Shown piece after piece: positions 6,003-7,866 of a DNA stretch of 7,866 nucleotides. The notes below the pieces were generated by a model, which worked only from the letters and a program-made list of their open reading frames with translations, was not told the origin of the DNA and made no database searches. Positions within the stretch are counted from its first letter, which is position 1; the number at the start of each line of letters is the position of its first letter. This DNA is from CAYVFC01 sp964450715 (GTDB lineage Bacteria > Myxococcota_A > Polyangia > Polyangiales > JAFGIB01): positions 1-7,866 of the forward strand of contig CAYVFC010000229.1 of NCBI GenBank assembly GCA_964450715.1. The letters run 5' to 3'. Made by a program: the position numbers and the translations under genes.

Positions 6003-6009
6003 AGGAGAG
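6003..6009 (+). promoter_or_regulatory. Ribosome binding site
   Basis: AGGAGAG ends 6 bp before ATG 6016, a well-spaced Shine-Dalgarno site that settles the start of the acyl-CoA synthetase. Confidence 0.8.
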
Positions 6010-6015
6010 ACATAT

Positions 6016-7764
6016 ATGGGGGTGTACTCACCGAACATCATCGCGGACAGCTTTCTTTGTTGCGCCCGCCACAACGGCCAGGGCGAGGCGGTCATCTTCG
6101 GCGACCGCCGGATGAGCTGGAGCCAGCTGGTACCGCGGGTCTTGCGGGTGGCCAACGCGCTCATCGGTCTGGGAGTGAAGAAGGGAGACCGGGTCGCCTT
6201 CATGTTCCACAATACGCCCGAGTTTCTGGAAGTTAACTTCGGTATCCAGTGCGCTGGCGCCGTTCCCGTGCCCATGAACTTCCGTTTCACCTCGCGCGAG
6301 ATCGCCTTCCAGGGCAACCACTGCGACGCCCGGGTCTTTCTCTACGATTCGATCTGGGCGGACGCGGTCGAGGCCGCAGTATCGCGGCTCGAGAAGATCG
6401 CGCATTACGTCCGTCGCGGTGAAGGCGCGCTCGCGCGGGCGCTGGACTACGAGCAGCTTCTGGCGGATGTCCGCGAATCGGATCCAGCCGTTACCGGCGC
6501 CTGGTCGGACGAAGCGGTCATGATCTACACGGGCGGCACCACCGGGCTGCCCAAGGGCGTGATGCTCACCTTCCAGGGATTTTTGGACATGTTCGTCACC
6601 CTATACACCTCGATCGTGATCCGCGGACTGGGCGCGGATTCTCCGCCCGACAAGCACCGGCACGTGGTCGAGGCTCTCTCCGTGCCCGCGCCGGCTATCC
6701 TCGGTCCGATCCTGCGTACCGGGGCGGTCAAGAAGTGGCTGAAAAGCCCGCGGGCCAGGGTCGCGCTGGAGAAGAGGTTCCGCCGGCTCTTTTCCGATCC
6801 GGTAATCGCCAGCAAGGACTATTGGAAGGCCAAGAAGACCTGCTTCCCCTCCATGCCGCTTTTCCACGTGGCGGCCTACGCTCCCCTGATGTTCGGCGCT
6901 CTGACCGGCGGCTACATCTTCGTGCTACCCGACTCGCTGAGTTTCGATCCCGCGTTGATCCTGAGCCTGGTGGAAAAGGAAGGTATCTTCAACATGTCCA
7001 ACGTGCCCACCGGCTGGACGAAGCTGGTGGGCTTTGCAGAGCGGGATCGCTACGACCTGTCCTCGTTGCGCATCACTTCCACCGGCGGGGGGGTCTGCCC
7101 AGCGTCGCTCAAGAAGCAGATCCTGGCGCTCTGTCCCAACGCCCTGCTGCTCGACTACTTCGGCCAGACCGAGATGACCCCGGTCACCTCGTTCCGCCTC
7201 GACCTAGACGCCCGCACCATCGAGGAGCGCTCGGTGGGCAGGCCCATCGTCGAGGTGCGGGTGGTCGACGACAAGGGCGACGAGGTGCCGCGGGGCGAGA
7301 CCGGAGAGATACTTTATCGCTCGAATACCGTGATGAAGGGCTATTACAAGGACGAAGACCGGACCCGCGAGGTGTTGAGAGACGGCTGGTTCAGCAGCGG
7401 CGACCTAGGTTACCTGGATGAGAATAACGAGATCCGGGTGGTCGACCGCAAGAAGGAGTGTATCAACACCGGCGGGGAGAAGGTCTTTCCCCTGGAGGTG
7501 GAGGAGGTGCTCAACCGGCACCGCAAGGTGCAGGACAGCTGCGTGATAGGGGTGCCAAACCCGGAATGGGGCAATATCGTGCGCGCGGTCATTCAGCTCG
7601 GCGACGGCGAAAAGGCCGAGCCCGAGGAGATGATCAATTTCTGCCGCAGCGAGCTCGCCGGATACAAGATCCCGCGCTCGGTGGTGTTCGTACCCGAGCT
7701 GCCGCGCTCGCCGGTCGGCAAGATGCTCCGCGAAAAGGTCCGCGAGGCATACGGCAGGCCCTGA
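6016..7764 (+). CDS. Acyl-CoA synthetase (AMP-forming, FadD-like)
   Basis: This 582-aa soluble enzyme of the ANL superfamily activates a carboxylic acid with ATP to an acyl-adenylate and then transfers it to CoA. Core motifs are intact: the P-loop YTGGTTGLPKGV (171-182), PLFHV (281-285), YFGQTE (381-386), SGDLG with ribose-binding D463 (461-465), the hinge VDRKKECINTGGEK (476-489), and PRSPVGKM with catalytic K569 (563-570). The N-terminal domain (1 to about 475) and the mobile C-terminal domain (about 479-582) are complete, and length is normal. The segment between the P-loop and PLFH is about 99 residues, roughly twice that of E. coli FadD; similar insertions occur in some FadD17/FadD19-like enzymes. 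Substrate cannot be read from sequence; a medium/long-chain fatty acid or a sterol/aromatic acid is possible. The gene stands alone after a 596-bp gap, with AGGAGAG before its start. Confidence 0.95.
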   Translation: MGVYSPNIIADSFLCCARHNGQGEAVIFGDRRMSWSQLVPRVLRVANALIGLGVKKGDRVAFMFHNTPEFLEVNFGIQCAGAVPVPMNFRFTSREIAFQGNHCDARVFLYDSIWADAVEAAVSRLEKIAHYVRRGEGALARALDYEQLLADVRESDPAVTGAWSDEAVMIYTGGTTGLPKGVMLTFQGFLDMFVTLYTSIVIRGLGADSPPDKHRHVVEALSVPAPAILGPILRTGAVKKWLKSPRARVALEKRFRRLFSDPVIASKDYWKAKKTCFPSMPLFHVAAYAPLMFGALTGGYIFVLPDSLSFDPALILSLVEKEGIFNMSNVPTGWTKLVGFAERDRYDLSSLRITSTGGGVCPASLKKQILALCPNALLLDYFGQTEMTPVTSFRLDLDARTIEERSVGRPIVEVRVVDDKGDEVPRGETGEILYRSNTVMKGYYKDEDRTREVLRDGWFSSGDLGYLDENNEIRVVDRKKECINTGGEKVFPLEVEEVLNRHRKVQDSCVIGVPNPEWGNIVRAVIQLGDGEKAEPEEMINFCRSELAGYKIPRSVVFVPELPRSPVGKMLREKVREAYGRP

Positions 7765-7866
7765 CCTCACCGCTCTTCATGATTCTACACAACTGTTTTC
7801 CTATACGTTCCTCATAGGTAGGATCTTAAGGAAAAAGGCAAGGAATTACGATCGGTTTGACATGAG
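7765..7866. other. Right-edge intergenic sequence
   Basis: GC content falls here. CCTAT (7800-7804) and ATAGG (7814-7818) form a short inverted repeat after the synthetase gene with no T-run. A consensus -35 box, TTGACA, sits at 7857-7862, but its -10 region would lie outside the window. No gene is visible. Confidence 0.35.

Noticed and set aside
5694..6317. 207-codon minus-strand ORF overlapping the synthetase start
   Set aside because: It overlaps the well-supported synthetase for 300 bp, is Arg/Pro/Ser-rich, and has no start signal.

Overview
The window most resembles GC-rich genomic DNA from a myxobacterium-like bacterium (Myxococcota or a related deltaproteobacterial lineage). The coding regions are GC-rich with strong G/C preference at third codon positions. 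Three of the four confident genes encode probable lipoproteins. One of these has a Cys-rich head, a CxCPDGxxGxxxC segment and a Gly/Ser linker, and another ends in a pilin-like module with a GDLDxDG motif. Both architectures are common in that group. The taxonomic call is inference from style, not from a marker gene.

Layout. Positions 1-770 hold no confident gene. They contain a 168-186 bp MITE-like inverted-repeat element (247-432) flanked by a perfect 9-bp direct repeat, and a doubtful 58-aa ORF (463-639). Positions 771-2186 (+) encode a lipoprotein-like protein fused to a type IV pilin-like C-terminal module. Positions 2187-2658 carry a coding-like stretch ending at 2506 and a strong hairpin between the convergent genes. 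Positions 2659-4092 (-) encode a 477-aa Cys-rich, modular surface lipoprotein with its own sigma70-like promoter. Positions 4093-4534 are a divergent intergenic region with a nested inverted-repeat structure. Positions 4535-5419 (+) encode a 294-aa lipoprotein with two glycine-rich hydrophobic segments and a Pro-rich tail. Positions 5420-6015 are gene-poor and hold a second MITE-like element (5528-5710, TA ends), a possible reverse-strand gene relic (5812-5964) and inverted repeats just upstream of the next gene. Positions 6016-7764 (+) encode a complete acyl-CoA synthetase with all core adenylation motifs. The last 100 bp hold no gene.

How the genes relate. The genes do not form an obvious operon: strands alternate, intergenic gaps are long (about 440-600 bp), and the only functional theme is envelope lipoproteins beside one lipid or carboxylate-activating enzyme. 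No defence, CRISPR, rRNA or tRNA gene was seen. The most noteworthy items are the lipoprotein-pilin chimera and the two unrelated non-autonomous mobile-element candidates. I found no convincing evidence of a new multi-gene system.
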